A stretch of DNA of 60,000 bases from Membranipora membranacea (GCA_914767715.1 OU612067.1:2296001-2356000); one strand, 5' to 3'; positions 1 through 13,239 are shown, counted from the stretch's first letter. Made by a program: numbers and translations. Notes: a model not told the origin generated them from the sequence alone.

Positions 1-66
1 GCATTCATGATCTAAAGTTCAGTTATCTTGAAAAGTTTCCTATCAGTGTCCTCATCTTTTCACAAA

Positions 67-272
67 ATGTCTGACCCTCCTCAAATCCGTCAGTGCAACT
101 GTAACCATGTCAGCAGACAAATACAGTGTGATAATTGCCGTTATTGGTTGCATGTCACATGTAACATGTCAAATGCTCAGCACGACTATTTTAGCGGAGC
201 TGATATCACTTTTCTTTGTAAGTCATGCGTGTTTACACGAGATACTTATGACTCTATTTCTGCTCTGAGAAG
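67..272 (+). CDS. Exon 1: PHD finger
   Basis: The exon codes for about 68 residues and ends at a strong donor (aag|gtgagt). Zinc ligands follow the C4HC3 order: C10, C12, C21, C24, H29, C32, C51 and C54, with an aromatic-rich core (YWLH) before the histidine. This is the normal PHD spacing except that the first pair is C-x-C instead of C-x2-C. PHD fingers usually read histone H3 tails; whether this one does cannot be told from sequence. The exon ends in phase 2 and the next exon completes an Arg codon. Confidence 0.8.
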
Positions 273-3200
273 GTGAGTGGTGGAAAATAAGTGTCTTTGC
301 TGCATAGACAATCCACACATCTGTGTTTTGATAATGGTGCAGCAAATTAAAGATTTTGTGAATCCTTCTGATATCATTAAACTAAGAACTATTGTGTGAT
401 CGATTGACTGGTTTGACAGAGGCAGAGTCATTGTTATATTGCCATGTATTTACCAAATGGTCTATGTGCTGTTTGTGGGTATTTCTGAAGACCGTCCGTG
501 TAAATTTCTTATATGCCGTAGTGTATGCGGCATTGTCGATGATATTAAGGCTGATTTCATGTCATATCCTCTTGTTTTGCAATAAGTGTTAATCAAACAA
601 AACTGATATGCAAGGAATGAATAAGAAATAATTTCCGGTATCAACCACTCCATTGCAGAGTAAAGGCATGTTGGTCCCTGGGGCCCTAGTCGGCCTTTTC
701 TTTGATTCAAAATTTGTTGAATTTAGAATGGTAGTGGACCTTGGGCATTGTTATCTTTCTATTTGTATGCACTTTACTAGCTACATTATATTGTAAAAAA
801 AATGACAGTCAGTGGTTGAATAGTAGGATTCCTTTTAATGTGTGCAAAGATCTTACCAGTAACTTATCAACAAGTGCTTGGATAGCTACCAACAAATTGC
901 AATAGGGGGTGTTTTCTCTAAAATCTGGAGGAAATAGCAAGAATTACAATAATTGGAGATAGGGGTAAAAATCTGGAGGGTCAGTCCTAAATCTGGAGAC
1001 TTGGCAAGTATGGGTCTAATGAATTAAATGCTTCCATTAGTACAACTTGAATGCCAGCATACCTAAATACCTTCAAAAAGAGTCAACAGTTTTAGCATGA
1101 ATATTGTGACATTGATTCTTCTGCATTGTAGACCAGGGTTTTGAAAATATGTCACACATCATGCAAAAATGTATAGTGCTCTATCCAAAAATTCATGGTC
1201 TAGGGTCTAGACCATAAACTTAATAATAAATCTAGACAGTACACCATCACACATGAATATTGACAGCTATGAGTAATTAAGTTTATAATCCAAACATACC
1301 ATAACAGTGTGCAGCTACCATTATTTTTCATTCCTCTGGTCACTTCTAGGATTTATCAGGCTGGACGTACTGCCCTTTCAGCACAGAATGAGCTTGCTCT
1401 TCTCAACTTGTATGGTGTACATTTACCCGAAATAAACACTAACAGAGATTATTTCCTCGAAACAGGTATGTTTCTGCTAAACCTAAAATGAATTGTAAAC
1501 TACTGGAGGGAACTTTTTTGCAAATATCAAGAGGAAATACAGAATAATCACCGCCTTGTCTTTCATTATTTGGTGGAAAATAATTGTTAGTGTTAATGGA
1601 TGGCAATTACCCTAGAAGAGGAAAGTATTTGCAGCAGAAAAATTTCTACTTTCGCACATGCCTCAAATAGCAAAATTTAAGTCTAGCTAATATAAACTTA
1701 ACAATTTTTTATAGGACGCAACTCAAGCTAGCCAAAGTTTCATGCCCAATGTAGTTTGAACCATCTGTTTGCCGCTATGTGACGAGTTTCTGGTTGTGAC
1801 ATGTTTTTTTATACCTTTTTACTCCTACCGCATATAAAACGGGAGTTGCTTTTACTGCATGCAAGGTGGGGCAAATCCAAAGTAATACATGATGGCCATT
1901 AGAAATTGGCTAATATTCAGTAGGGCTATACCAAAGTTACAAAATTGATTTTCAAAGGAGCCAGGATTTGCCCAACATCTCAGAAGATATTGGGTCACTA
2001 CCTTCCACAATTGGCCTGTAAAACAGCTGCCTTATATAGCTCCATGGATGGCAACTGCCTCTACAATGCAGTATCACTGGTTTTATTTGGAGATGAAGGT
2101 AGCCAGAGCCAGCTAAGGTTGCTTACCGTTATAGAGATGATTCTCTATCGAGAATACTATGAAAATAGTGGGTATGTTCCACTCATCTTTCATTTTATTG
2201 TTTTCGCATGGGTTGGATAACAATTGAACCTGACCTGAAAAATTTTCTACCTCCCAAATGTATGAAATGGCAGTGGTGATCAGTAATAAAAATCATCAAA
2301 TGAGTTTGATTTAGTCGTTGACCTAAGGTATCCTGTTTGATATTTGTTTATGACAGGACAACATCTTTCATACTTTCTTTTGAGTTCTGAAACAAGTTCC
2401 TAACATAGAGAAGCAACTTATCAGTGCAGGACTCTAAACTAAGTGAACGAATGTACCAAACTGATAATACCATGATGTAGGTAATCATCTCAACAATAGT
2501 GTGAATATCATATTTGTACCTCATTGCTCTATTTCTAATTAAAAAAAATCCAGTTGCCACCATTCAATGGAAAATGAACATTTCCAGTGATATGCTGATA
2601 AAAGGAAACTGTGTAGGCTACTTAATTTAATGATTAATTTTGAGACATTTACTTCCTTCCTGCAAATTAACAAAAGTTCATAGCAACTCTTTACCACTGT
2701 ATGTAAATGCTATGAAAATCAGCAGAACAAGTTGTATTGTTTGCATTGTTAGAGAAATTGATCAGCTGGACAGGTACGAATGGGATGCATATTTAGAAGT
2801 TTCATCGAAAAATGGAACTGCGCAGAGTAAAACATCTGTATACGCTCTCTCTGCAATACTGGAGAGACCACTACGTCTACTATGGCCTCAAGTAGAATAC
2901 CTTGATATGCCGGAGAATTCGGGTCGAGTCTTTGGAAGGGATGTTCCAAACAATGGAAATCCAGCAGCAACCCTTATGTTTACATCTTGCCGGTTCGATG
3001 GCCAGTCATTTAATTTTAACCACTGGGTCCCACTAGTCCAGTCGACTGAGGTGGGTTTACAATAATATTTTAAAATTCTAGCCTTTACCTGACAGAGGTG
3101 GTTCAATCATGTTAACAAGCATACATTGCATGTTATATTTAAGTTGAACGCAGAGCTTCAGTTGTTATCGTTATATTCACATTTATTTGTTGCTTGCTGG

Positions 3201-6200
3201 CTTTACATGACAAAAGTATATTACAGAAAAAATGTAAGATGTGGTAAGCTTTTGGCATCATGTTCATATATATATATATATATGATTTGTATTGCTTTAC
3301 AACCTAAGCTGATATATATATTTATACATATCAGCTTAGGTTGTAAAATCATACGAGGGATAGGATAGATTGAAAAAAATCGTATCAATATTAGTCATGG
3401 TAAAGTTAAGTCAGGGTTAAATTGTAAAATTGCAATTTACCTGACTTGTCTTAGTGAAATTGTGAATTGACTTAATTGAATATTTGACTCGATTTGTCGT
3501 ACAGAATCTGATGACCATGATAACTTCATAATAATATGTCATATTTGGGGCAATGAATTGTGAGTTTGTGAAAGGTACCAATTTCGTATTTGGGAGTTGT
3601 GGTCTCTCTTGACAAGTGTGGACACCTCAAATATCAAAACTTGACACTTCCTTTTTCCTACTGCCTAGGTCAAACCTGACGTTTTTTCAATGTTAAGAAA
3701 ACAGTGGCGATGTTTTGTGATCTTATAAGTTCTATTCAGATCAAAGGCACAAACAAGGTGGATAGTAAAACTTGAATTGTGATACATTGAGACTATTATC
3801 GCTACATTAATAAATACCACTTAAAACTCCCACGTCGTTGAGAGACAGTATGATAACTAAGAATGCATCAGATGCTAGTATCACATTTCAGATTGTTCCT
3901 TGATTTAGCAAGATTCATGACTTGACATGACTCTAAGTCATTTTATCACGGCTGTGGTAATCAATATTCCATGTTTTAAACTACATTCATTCTTTACCAG
4001 GAGGTGATAGATCTCGATAGATACCATAACGATGGGGTGGTCGATGAAGAGGTATCATTGGTGGGTTTACAGTATTGTGATGTATTCAAGCTAATATGTA
4101 CATCTATGGCTCTTATGCCTTGGTTACTGTAATAATAGTGAGAGCACATGAATAGAGTAGTTAGGTGGCACAGAAGCAAAAATACCACATACTCAGTACA
4201 CATATGAGACCACCTGTGTTTCCTTGGTTGAAAATGCCACCTGTCAGTGGATATCCCCACACAATAATCTGGCTGCAAATTATGTCAGAACTTTGGAATT
4301 TGATAAGTAATTGCTTCAAATTACCTGCAATATCATATTTGTAATGGATAAGATAAACAATTTTTTTGTACCATTTGATTAACATCTTTGCCAGGTACAT
4401 GCCACCCATCCAGGACAAGTTCTTGGGCAGGAAAGAATACGTTCACTGAAGGCTATAAACAAGCAGAATTATACTGAGGTATCGTCATAAATTTATTTAA
4501 TGTACAGTGCAATATCATCTTGAACTGAATGAACAGCTCACCACATTTGATTATCAATAAACACCTACTTGAATTAGGGCATTAGGGCTACATAAATCTA
4601 AGCAATCATATATGTTTTCATTAAACATAGTATGTGGCTCGGACGGTTACATAAAATTTTAGTCCGAAAGGGCACTCGCCAGTGGAAAACACTACAGCAA
4701 ACCCTGGCTTTGGAATCTGATAAGTAATTGCTTGATATTTCCAACTATACAATATATGTCATAGAAAGATGAAATTATATTTGAACCCCTTCGACAGGTA
4801 CCTACCACACACCCAGGGCCAGGTCTTGCTCAGGAAAGAGTACGCTCACTAATACCTATCAACAAGCAGAAGTATGCTGAGGTATTGTCATAAATCGAAT
4901 TACTCTACAGTGCTAATTATTCTTGAACTGAATGAACAGCTCATAACACTTGATTGTCGATAAAAACCAGCTTGAAAAGGGCATCGATGTTCAATAAATC
5001 TAAGTATATCAATATATGTTTTCATCAATCCAAGTATGTGACTGGGAAGGGGACAGTGAAATTTTGGTTAGTAAGGGCACTTGCCAGTGGACAACACCAC
5101 ACCAAAATCTGGTTGTATATTTGTGTACGAGGGTAAGTAATCGATTAAAAATCCGGGCAATATTACATCTGTAATGTAAAAGATAAGATTTTATTTTAAC
5201 CCTCTGTTAAACATCTTTGGCAGATATCTATTTAAAAGCCAATGCCAGCTCATCAGAATAAAAGGAGACGTTCCCCAAAGCCTATAATCAAGCAGAAATA
5301 TACAAAGGTATTGTCACATTTCTGAAATGATACTCCAGTTCTGTAAAGTTTTAACCTCAATGGCTTACAAAACATGGTTATTGATAAATACAAAAATAGA
5401 TATGGACATTTGAATCATATTAAGACATGTCAGCATACCTAATATGCAGCTGCAATCACAATGTTCAGTTAAAAATATAGCAATAAGATTCCTTTTGCTT
5501 TTGGACAGATTTTGAGGACGCCAGTGGCTCGAGTCTCTTCTTCCCCGATTGCAGATGTAAGCAGCACAATTTACCTGTACCGTCTTTATTTTGTTCCTTT
5601 ACAATCGAGCTGTAAATTTATTTAAAGCTTATTATGTCACTTGAACTTCACTTCTTTCACTTTAGAGCGTTTTTAATAATGCAATATTTATCTGCAATTG
5701 ATTTGATAACTAAAATAAAAATCTTGTGAAAAGTTTTAATGTGCAAAGAGGCGTCAAGATGACTTTACTGAAAAAGTCTGAAGCATAGATATTACTTGTT
5801 GATAAATGTTTTCAAGGGGTTACAATGATTGTACATGTCCACTTGTGTTAGCTTACGGATCAATTAATATTACATACAGCCGAATGTGGTGAAGGACAAA
5901 TCCATGTTGGTATCGCCTTTATTTATTTGACTGGTGGGAATGCTACAGTGAATGTTAAGTTGAATTAGTTGGGAAGAGGTATCAATTCAGAATCTTACGG
6001 ATTATGACCTTGTTTGAAACATCTTTGGATTAGGTATGAGGATGTATCATTTATCATACAGGTTGAGAAAGTAATGGATTTAATTTTGGGTGATTCTCTC
6101 GCTGGGCTAAGCAATGATGGAGCTGACAACAATTTTCAGGTACCACTTACAATTCTTTCAACATTATTAGATATGGTGAACTTTTCTGATTTAAAGCAGG

Positions 6201-9200
6201 CACAAGTTCTCATCATAACAAATGTGTCTATATGTCTAACGAACTAAAAGTCACAACTACTTCAAATTTTCAAATTAATGCTTCTGTTCATATAACTGGT
6301 TATGCCATTTATTCAAAAAATCAAATTTGTTGGGGAAAGTAGCTAATAATTTATATTAAACCGTGTTAAGAGGAAATTTTGGGAAGTTATTTTCACAGTT
6401 TTTTTAACTATTAATATTTTTTAGACACAATATTTGATAATCATTATAAAAAAGCTGAGTCTCCGTTATTCGCATTATGATTACAGCAATCTGTAAGCAA
6501 TAAATGACCTTTTGGTAACTGAGTTTGTATGTAGCTACGATTCAGGAAAACAACTGAAACCATTTTCTGCTATCCCACAGGAAGATGAAAGGGTAGAGGA
6601 GGAGGGTTCGCTGCTCCTAGAGTACACGACTCCATTTGATCCCGAGGAAAGGTAAAGTTGGTGGAAATCCTTTCATTTTGAAAACCAAGCTATTCAGACA
6701 TTTTCTTTTGGTCATTACATACATATCACAGCGATAAGTTTGGGCTTTGCTGCTGTGCATGCAATGTTATAATTGCTCACCAACTTGGAATAAGCAGCAT
6801 ATACGTAAGAAGAAAGCACATTGTACAGCACTGCTGACTTGACTACAACATTCTTTTAACACAGAGATGAAGAACCGGACCCTTTCAATGAGGAGATAAC
6901 TACAGATCAGGATGAGGAGGAGGAAGCCGGCAGATTCATCATTGTAGACTCCGGGACACAAAAAAAATCACGTGCTTTAGTTCATACCAGTGGTTACAGG
7001 TTCACTGAGAAAAACTATGGTCGTGATAATGTAAGAATATTTTAAGGTCATCAGTACTGAGCATTGCTGTTGAAAATCATCTCATTGCTTTCTTCACTTT
7101 ATCTAGATCTCACATAACAATATGAGTCATTTTCTACGGTGGAAGCAATTTGGTTCCTAATACTGAATTTTCATCGGAAACCCTGATGTGACCTCACACA
7201 TGGCCTATAAGTTCTCATGTGAGAAATTTGATAGGGACAACTTTGATGTCATATAACACAGCTTCTGGTGGTACAAAAGGGTGAAATTAAAATTTCAGTG
7301 TAGAGTCACTAGCTTTGCTGAGTCTTGTACACAACAGGAGCTACTCTCACACTATATTTCATCACACTCTGAAATCCTGCTCTTTATAGGGTGTCACAAT
7401 TATTGCATTTCCAGGTAAACCAACTGATGATGAATATCCAAGGTACTGGTTCAGGTTCACATTTGGGTTTAATTTTTTTTATTTTTATGAAATAACTTTC
7501 AGCCCTATGTAGATTGGCGATGCTCAAAAAGGCCGAGCTGTCCAGTGATGATTCGTATGTCTCTTGAATCTGAATATCAACAGAAAGAAGTGCACAATCA
7601 CCCTCCCAACCACAACATACTCGCAGACACTGAGTTTTGCAGATCAGTGAGTTATGATGTATGAGTTTTAAGCAAGTAAAATGAAATTAGAGTGGCTGTT
7701 AAAAAAATATGTTACTGACCAGTTCCTAACAAAGCATACATTGGTTGTTTTACATGTTGCTAATTGGCAGTTATACATATATTGTTAGATGTTCTAGTTA
7801 TTTTTATATGTTTGCGCTGAGTAAATGTCGACTGTGTCCACATGGTCTATTTTTGCACAGATAAAGGAAAAAGCCAGTGACATCTTCCTTGAACCTGCTG
7901 AAGTCTATGACAAAGCTGTGAATGAAGCGGAGGCGGTACATCAGAAGATATCTTCTAATCAACTGAATAGCCGAATAACCAAAAAGAAAATACGGTATCA
8001 CAAATCTAAGACACATCCAAGTCACCCGCAGTCTCTTGACTTTGAGGTGAGACCGACCATATCCAACTTACCAAAACCATGTAAATTTACATTGTTGAAG
8101 TTTGAAATATACAGTGCTCCAACCATACCAGGCGGATTGCCAACGCAAAAAATTGATTAATATGCGTTAGCAGAAAAATAGCCCCCAGTCTGTTAAGATG
8201 GCTTTGAAATTGTTTTAGACAAACACATCCTTGCGATAAAGCAAGGTCCAACAGTTTTCATCAAAGATTGTTGCGAAAATTAACTTTGATAATCTCAGTA
8301 TTCTAAGGTTGCCTGCGGCGATGCCAAAACGTGTACAGTAACTTCTCTTGTAGCTAATCATCAACCTATTGTTTCCCACAATGTTTCCTGTTTAGATTCC
8401 CTTATCTTGGAGAGAATCCATAGTTGATGTCAGTGTCGAGGATCAGAGGCACATAATATACTCTAACACTTCACTCCTAAGTATACGAAAAAAAAGCCAA
8501 TAATATTGCCCTTCACAATGCTCAGAATTTCAGACTATTCAGAAGACATGCCCCTGTAACTGATCACGACTCATACCATTGATTTAGGAACAATATCACA
8601 GTCCTTGATACTATTAAGATTATGAGAGAGTCTGCAGTCTGTTGATCAATAAAGATTTCTGTTACACACTTATTGATCATCATCGTATATGCCGATATAA
8701 GTTGAACAAAACACGCTTCTTATTGATGTACATACTTTCAACTCATAGGTATTTAGATGGAACTTTCAAGTGTGTTCGAGAGCCATTCAAACAGCTGTAT
8801 ACTTTACATGCATTTGTGAAGCAGGGAGAAATTATGAAGCAGGTTCCCCTAGTATTTGCTCTGATGGCACGGCGTACAAAGCAGGACTATGTTGCAGTAT
8901 GTAGCTTTACAAAATCATTTAGGCTAGATATGATTGACATTGTGTTATCATTATCCCAATCTATCTGGACAACATTTGTAATTGTTGCCTGTAAGTTCTA
9001 AAACCGCTGACTAAATATTTGTATTTGAAATGCAAGTGTCAAACATGTGGAAGGTTAAAGGATTATATACAAGGAGTTAGTTTAGTTTGCTTTTGTTATC
9101 AGATCCGAAATTACCATGTGGTAATAAAAATTGATCCCGGGTTGCTCTGGGTAAAAAATGGTACTAAAAATGATTCAGCTTACATGAAAATTTTTGTCAT

Positions 9201-12200
9201 GGTATGACTTAACAACATTAAAAGATCTATGACATCAACATCGCATTGGTGTGAAATTGGTGACTCAATGAGAAGATGAGTTGATAGCCTAATGGATGCC
9301 ATATCTGAATTTTCCATGCTCCATTACATATTGCCACCAATTTTTATCACTCTGCTGCCATTCAGTGTTGAGATATACACCATGTTTTCATTTGAATGGT
9401 GAGGTTGACCTCAAAATATGCATCAATTTCCAATAAAGAGCTGAGAAAAAAAATATCAAAAAGAATTTGCAGCCTTCAGGGATTGAAATCGGAACTCTCT
9501 TGCAGATATCAAATATCCTAGCAGCTCAGCGCGAACTGGCAGGTGTTTCAATGGCTCGAGGAGCCCTGTAAATAGCCTCAGGTCTATCCATCAAAACGCA
9601 GTAATAGACAGCAATAATGGGTGTAAAAAACAAAATTTGAGGGCCTTTTATGGGAGTATCCTCAAAGCTGTGACATCGATTGAGGGAGTTCCATCTAGTT
9701 CATGGGACATACCGCATTGAAAAGCATGAGTAATTTAGTATTTTAGTACCTATAGATAAGCCCCTGGTATAGGCCTTTAGCTTCTAAACCCTGAAATGAG
9801 CCTATAAAAAATTATTGAAATAAACTCACACAATCATCATAACACATGTTTATTAACCTCTATCAACGTCATGATCTTTGGATCTAGTTCCACCTGACCC
9901 CAACTTTTCTTACACAATATTTGGAGTATGATACTAATAGTTATGAAAAATGGTGGACAAATGTAATGGACCATAGAAATTCTATCATAGGTAGTCAAGT
10001 CATTCCTTGTCTATCAGACTTTAATGTAATAACAGGAGTCTGCTTTGTCACTAGGTACTCAAAAAGATATTAGACATTGCTGGTGATGTAGCAGTTCAAG
10101 TCTGCAACTTGGACTTTGAAGCAGGTAGGTTATTTTTTTATATCATTATGTCTTGGAGTGATCAAAAATTGGATAAGGCTAGATGTGTTTGTTTTCAACA
10201 TAAAATGAAATAGTAGAATGCATAATTTGTATCAATAATCACTTAGTTGATCAATTATTGTAGCTATGTGGGCTGCTATACGTGAGGTGCTGCCGAACGT
10301 AAATGTTCACGGATGCCATTTCCATCACAGACAACGAATTATGAAGAAGGTGAAAGCCATTCCTGGTATGAGAGCTTAAATTATTTATATTATTTCATCT
10401 CACAGATGAATTGGTATTGCAATAAATCTGCTTCATTTTTCTTCTACCAAATCAATTACAATAGTTGGATGACAAATTGCTTCACATTATTAATCTCTCT
10501 GATGAAGCTAAGTTATTTGCAAATGCAAAAGATATTTGCTGGCAACAATGCGCACAAATAGGCTTTTGGTAGGTGTAGAAAGGAACATCTATTTTTGATA
10601 ATTACGTATCAATGTCCATAATATAAATGTTGGCACATGATATTAGATGTACTATCACATGGTAATATTTAAAATCGAAATGAAGATATGTGGTAAAGCG
10701 CTAAGCCTTGTAATCTGGCTTTCATCCACACCAAAAGGTCCAACCAAGTTGTATATGTCATGTCATATATGTCATGTATTGTTACTCAAATTAAAAGGCT
10801 GCAAGCTCGTGAGTTGATTCATATACTTATATGTACAAACCATTGTGTCAGGTACATATAAGTGCAAATGACTGGGAAGTTTAAGATGCTGACGGTTTAG
10901 GAATGTATTCTCACTCAAGCTGTGATTATTCTTTCCTGAGTGTTCCACCATGCACATCTGTTGATCTCTAGAGTGTTGGAAAACCGGTCTTAAAATTGAG
11001 ATTTGCCAGTCTACAAAACTTTGAATTTTTGTCAGATGGCGCCACTCTTGAAATCAGTCTACAGCTATATAGATAATTTTATAACTAGCGAATTTCAGAG
11101 TTGTTTTCTGCACTGCTTTTGATTTTCTTCAAAATTCTGAGCTCTGAGAGGAACGATAATGACCTTTGCACACTGTGTACACTGCTGTTTAGGTAATCAG
11201 GTTCAAAGTAAGGCAAAATAAATCACTTAAGGACTCTGGTCTCTCTTAGCCTGTAATCTTAATAGACTCACAATATAAGAGGCCAAATCCTAAATTAACA
11301 ACAACTACAATCATCAAATACATATTTGATTTGATTAGTTTTCGATATTTTAGCATTTTTTAAAGTATATTTGATTCCTTTGAGAAATTCAATGTGTGAT
11401 ATATATCTGTCTATGAAGACCGGGATCTTTCCATTTCTGTCTCACTTATACCAAGTGGGCCACAAGCATTTATTGTGAAACTAGGCATATATACATATTG
11501 TACTATTCAGTGTCTTTCTAAAAGCCCATCATCTATTGTATACACACCATACATGTGTTCTATCTAATTAATTATTGGTTTAGGTTATAGGTTTGGGTTT
11601 GGGCTGGGCGGTTGGTGTTCAGGTTTCAGGAAATATTACATCTGGTCGACTATGTCTCTGATGAACTTCACATAAATCATCATTTCTGTTACATATAACT
11701 GTACTTTAAAATAAAAATGCTTTCACAAGGAGGTTATGTTTTTATGATAGACGGCAAGGTTTATCTCTTTTTGAATCAACATTATATTAAAATAATGTAA
11801 GTATTATATGTAGCACCTATAGACATAAAAACAGTTTTTATATCTATGGTAGCACCCTATCAACATCATCGACTGGAAATGTTGGTACTCAGTGTTGGTT
11901 TACAATCCAGTAGTCCCATTTAAATACGACGCCAAAATCTAATTACTGATCGTAGAATGCAGTTTTCCAAAAACGTAACCTATATGTTAAGTCGCTGGGC
12001 CTAATCTATGCTGTTCTGGTCATAGAAAAGCCTGTGCCAGTTATAAAGCAGTTATCAACAGGTACAAAATCAATCAAACACCTAGCCCGGATTATGTTAT
12101 AACTGGTCACGCTTAAAACTAAACATCCCCTATATTTTGAAACACAGGATGGTACAGGAAATATTGCCAGGATAGCGAGACCAAACAATTTGTCCAAATG

Positions 12201-12961
12201 GTAATGGGACTAGCGCTACTTCCACCTGAGGGAGTGGTTCCAGCACTAGGTTGGCTAAGAGAAATGGCAAAGTCAGCCCCTGCCAAAGAATTGCTGTTGT
12301 ATTATGAAAATGTTTGGACAAGGAGATGGAAGCCATCAGAAGTTTCAGTATTTGGCCGAAAGATACGTACCAATAATGACTTGGAAGGTAGGGAAAATCC
12401 AAGGATCATCAAAGGGAATGCAACACATGTTTACAATGCTTGTTGCGTATTTATCTACAAGTTTTTTTTTCTCATTCCAAAAAATGATTTGATTTGTTTA
12501 TTTTTTACTGAACACCTTCCAGATCAACACAATAATAATATTTAGCATCTTTTCTAACAATGCTGAAGTAACTGAGGACCTGACGATCTGCCGGTGTGTT
12601 GGTATTAATAATTTTGTGATTAACTGCCAATTTGTATACTGTCATTTGGTTGTAACATTCTTCCATAGGCTACCACAAACGGCTGAATGACCTGACCAAA
12701 GCAAAATCAAACACGTGGAAGCTCATGGCAAGGCTTGCTTTAGAGGCCAAGGAGGCCTTGAGACAGGTGCAGCTGGTGAAGGTGGGAGAGGCCACCAGGA
12801 TCAGGAATAAACGTTTTCTTAAAATAAATAGGTCAATTTTTTCAGCCTTTGATAAATTTAATCGTACGAAAAACCTCAAAGACCTACTACGGTTCAGTGC
12901 ATATCAGGCTGATGAGCTAGGCATATCTGCAATTACGATGGAAGAAACGGAATATGATTAG
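67..12961 (+). CDS. PHD-OTU-FLYWCH-MULE transposase-like protein, 22 exons
   Basis: Seen: exons 67-272, 1350-1465, 1958-2171, 2753-3050, 4001-4051, 4395-4478, 4798-4881, 5239-5307, 5509-5556, 5880-5909, 6062-6139, 6581-6651, 6865-7030, 7503-7646, 7861-8046, 8396-8480, 8534-8555, 8749-8896, 10055-10124, 10264-10365, 12148-12387 and 12669-12961 join with GT-AG borders and matching phases into 2,805 nt (about 934 aa). TAA at 13-15 precedes the first in-frame ATG (67, context aaaATG). Domains in order: C4HC3 PHD finger (~10-54), OTU protease (~110-278), linker with acidic runs, FLYWCH finger (~485-545), MULE transposase (~555-900). Family knowledge: PHD and FLYWCH bind chromatin or DNA, OTU cleaves ubiquitin, MULE domains cut and join DNA; such fusions occur in transposon proteins. 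Inference: nuclear transposase, domesticated or active. The weakest exons are 5239-5307, 5880-5909 and 8534-8555. No terminal inverted repeats can be assigned because the 5' side lies outside the window. Confidence 0.8.
1958..3050 (+). CDS. Exons 3-4: OTU-type cysteine protease domain
   Basis: Exon 3 (1958-2171) carries the OTU signature MDGNCLYNAV, with the presumed catalytic Cys near residue 141 and Asp three residues before it. Exon 4 (2753-3050) carries NHWVPL near residues 268-273, where OTU enzymes have the catalytic His. The spacing of about 128 residues between Cys and His is in the family range. Both catalytic residues are kept, so deubiquitinase-type activity is possible. Exon 4 has a clean acceptor (tgttag|a) and donor (gag|gtggg). 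OTU domains are found in host proteins and in some transposon polyproteins. Confidence 0.8.
3296..3347. repeat. 19-bp perfect hairpin in intron 4
   Basis: The arm at 3296-3314 is the exact reverse complement of 3329-3347, with a 14-nt AT-only loop and a (TA)n run just upstream. It would form a stable hairpin in DNA or pre-mRNA. It may be the remnant of a foldback element; no coding is seen. The rest of intron 4 (3051-4000) has no recognisable feature. Confidence 0.7.
4395..5307 (+). repeat. Triplicated 84-nt exon (exons 6-8)
   Basis: Three blocks of exactly 84 nt, each preceded by a pyrimidine tract plus AG and followed by gtat(c/t)(g)tca, lie at 4395-4478, 4798-4881 and 5224-5307. Their translations align over 28 codons and share an S-x-x-x-I-x-K-Q-x-Y ending. 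The introns around them are also similar. The third block has TAA as codon 4; an internal AG at 5237-5238 gives a shorter in-frame exon (5239-5307) that starts after the stop and contains a basic run NKRRRS. This is exon duplication within the linker of the transposase-like gene. Confidence 0.75.
6865..7646 (+). CDS. Exons 13-14: acidic segment and FLYWCH zinc finger
   Basis: Exon 13 (6865-7030) codes for an acidic stretch (DQDEEEEAG) and then the start of the FLYWCH fold (GYRFTEKNYGRDN). Exon 14 (7503-7646) continues with VDWRC, a second Cys (SCP) and the HNHPP motif that supplies the His pair, which is the C-x-n-C-x-n-H-x-H layout of FLYWCH domains. In animal MULEs this finger lies N-terminal to the transposase, as here, and probably binds the element ends. 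Confidence 0.8.
7861..12961 (+). CDS. Exons 15-22: MULE (Mutator-like) transposase domain
   Basis: After a basic helical segment in exon 15, the domain shows YLDGTFK (first Asp, exon 18 at 8749), NLDFEAA (second Asp, across exons 19 and 20), GCHFHHRQ (the C-x-n-H motif of MULEs, exon 20) and TNNDLEG (presumed catalytic Glu, across exons 21 and 22). All three presumed catalytic acids are present, and the reading frame is open to the stop at 12959-12961. The C-terminal ~95 residues are Lys- and Arg-rich. The junction between exons 16 and 18 needs the 22-nt micro-exon at 8534-8555 to keep frame. Confidence 0.8.
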
Positions 12962-13239
12962 TTAAACATCACTGCACTGTATGTTTGTCATAGTCTAGTT
13001 CAATCTTTGTCAATATTTTATTATCCAATCATTGTTCTGTGAGTGCTCTGATGAAAAATAAACGAAATATATACTGGTGTAAACTACATTGAGAAATGTA
13101 CTACGAAAACAAACACATTCTGCACGTAAGTTAGACACCCTTGCATTTACATAGGATTTTATTGTCCTAAGCCATGTCAACTGTTACATTTATTTCTATC
13201 AGGTTAGAATTTACTTAACTTTGTTGACTTGTTGTTTTA
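12962..13239. other. 3' flank without features
   Basis: Apart from the AATAAA at 13057 this AT-rich stretch shows no gene or repeat. Confidence 0.5.
13057..13062 (+). terminator. Polyadenylation signal of the PHD-OTU-FLYWCH-MULE gene
   Basis: An AATAAA hexamer lies 96 nt after the stop codon of the large gene. No other AATAAA is nearer, so it is the likely poly(A) signal. Confidence 0.5.

Noticed and set aside
9470-9545. tRNA-derived SINE or tRNA relic on the - strand (box-like words gcgctgagctg and gttccgatttcaatccc)
   Set aside because: The A and B boxes match the consensus only loosely and no cloverleaf or poly-A/T tail is clear.
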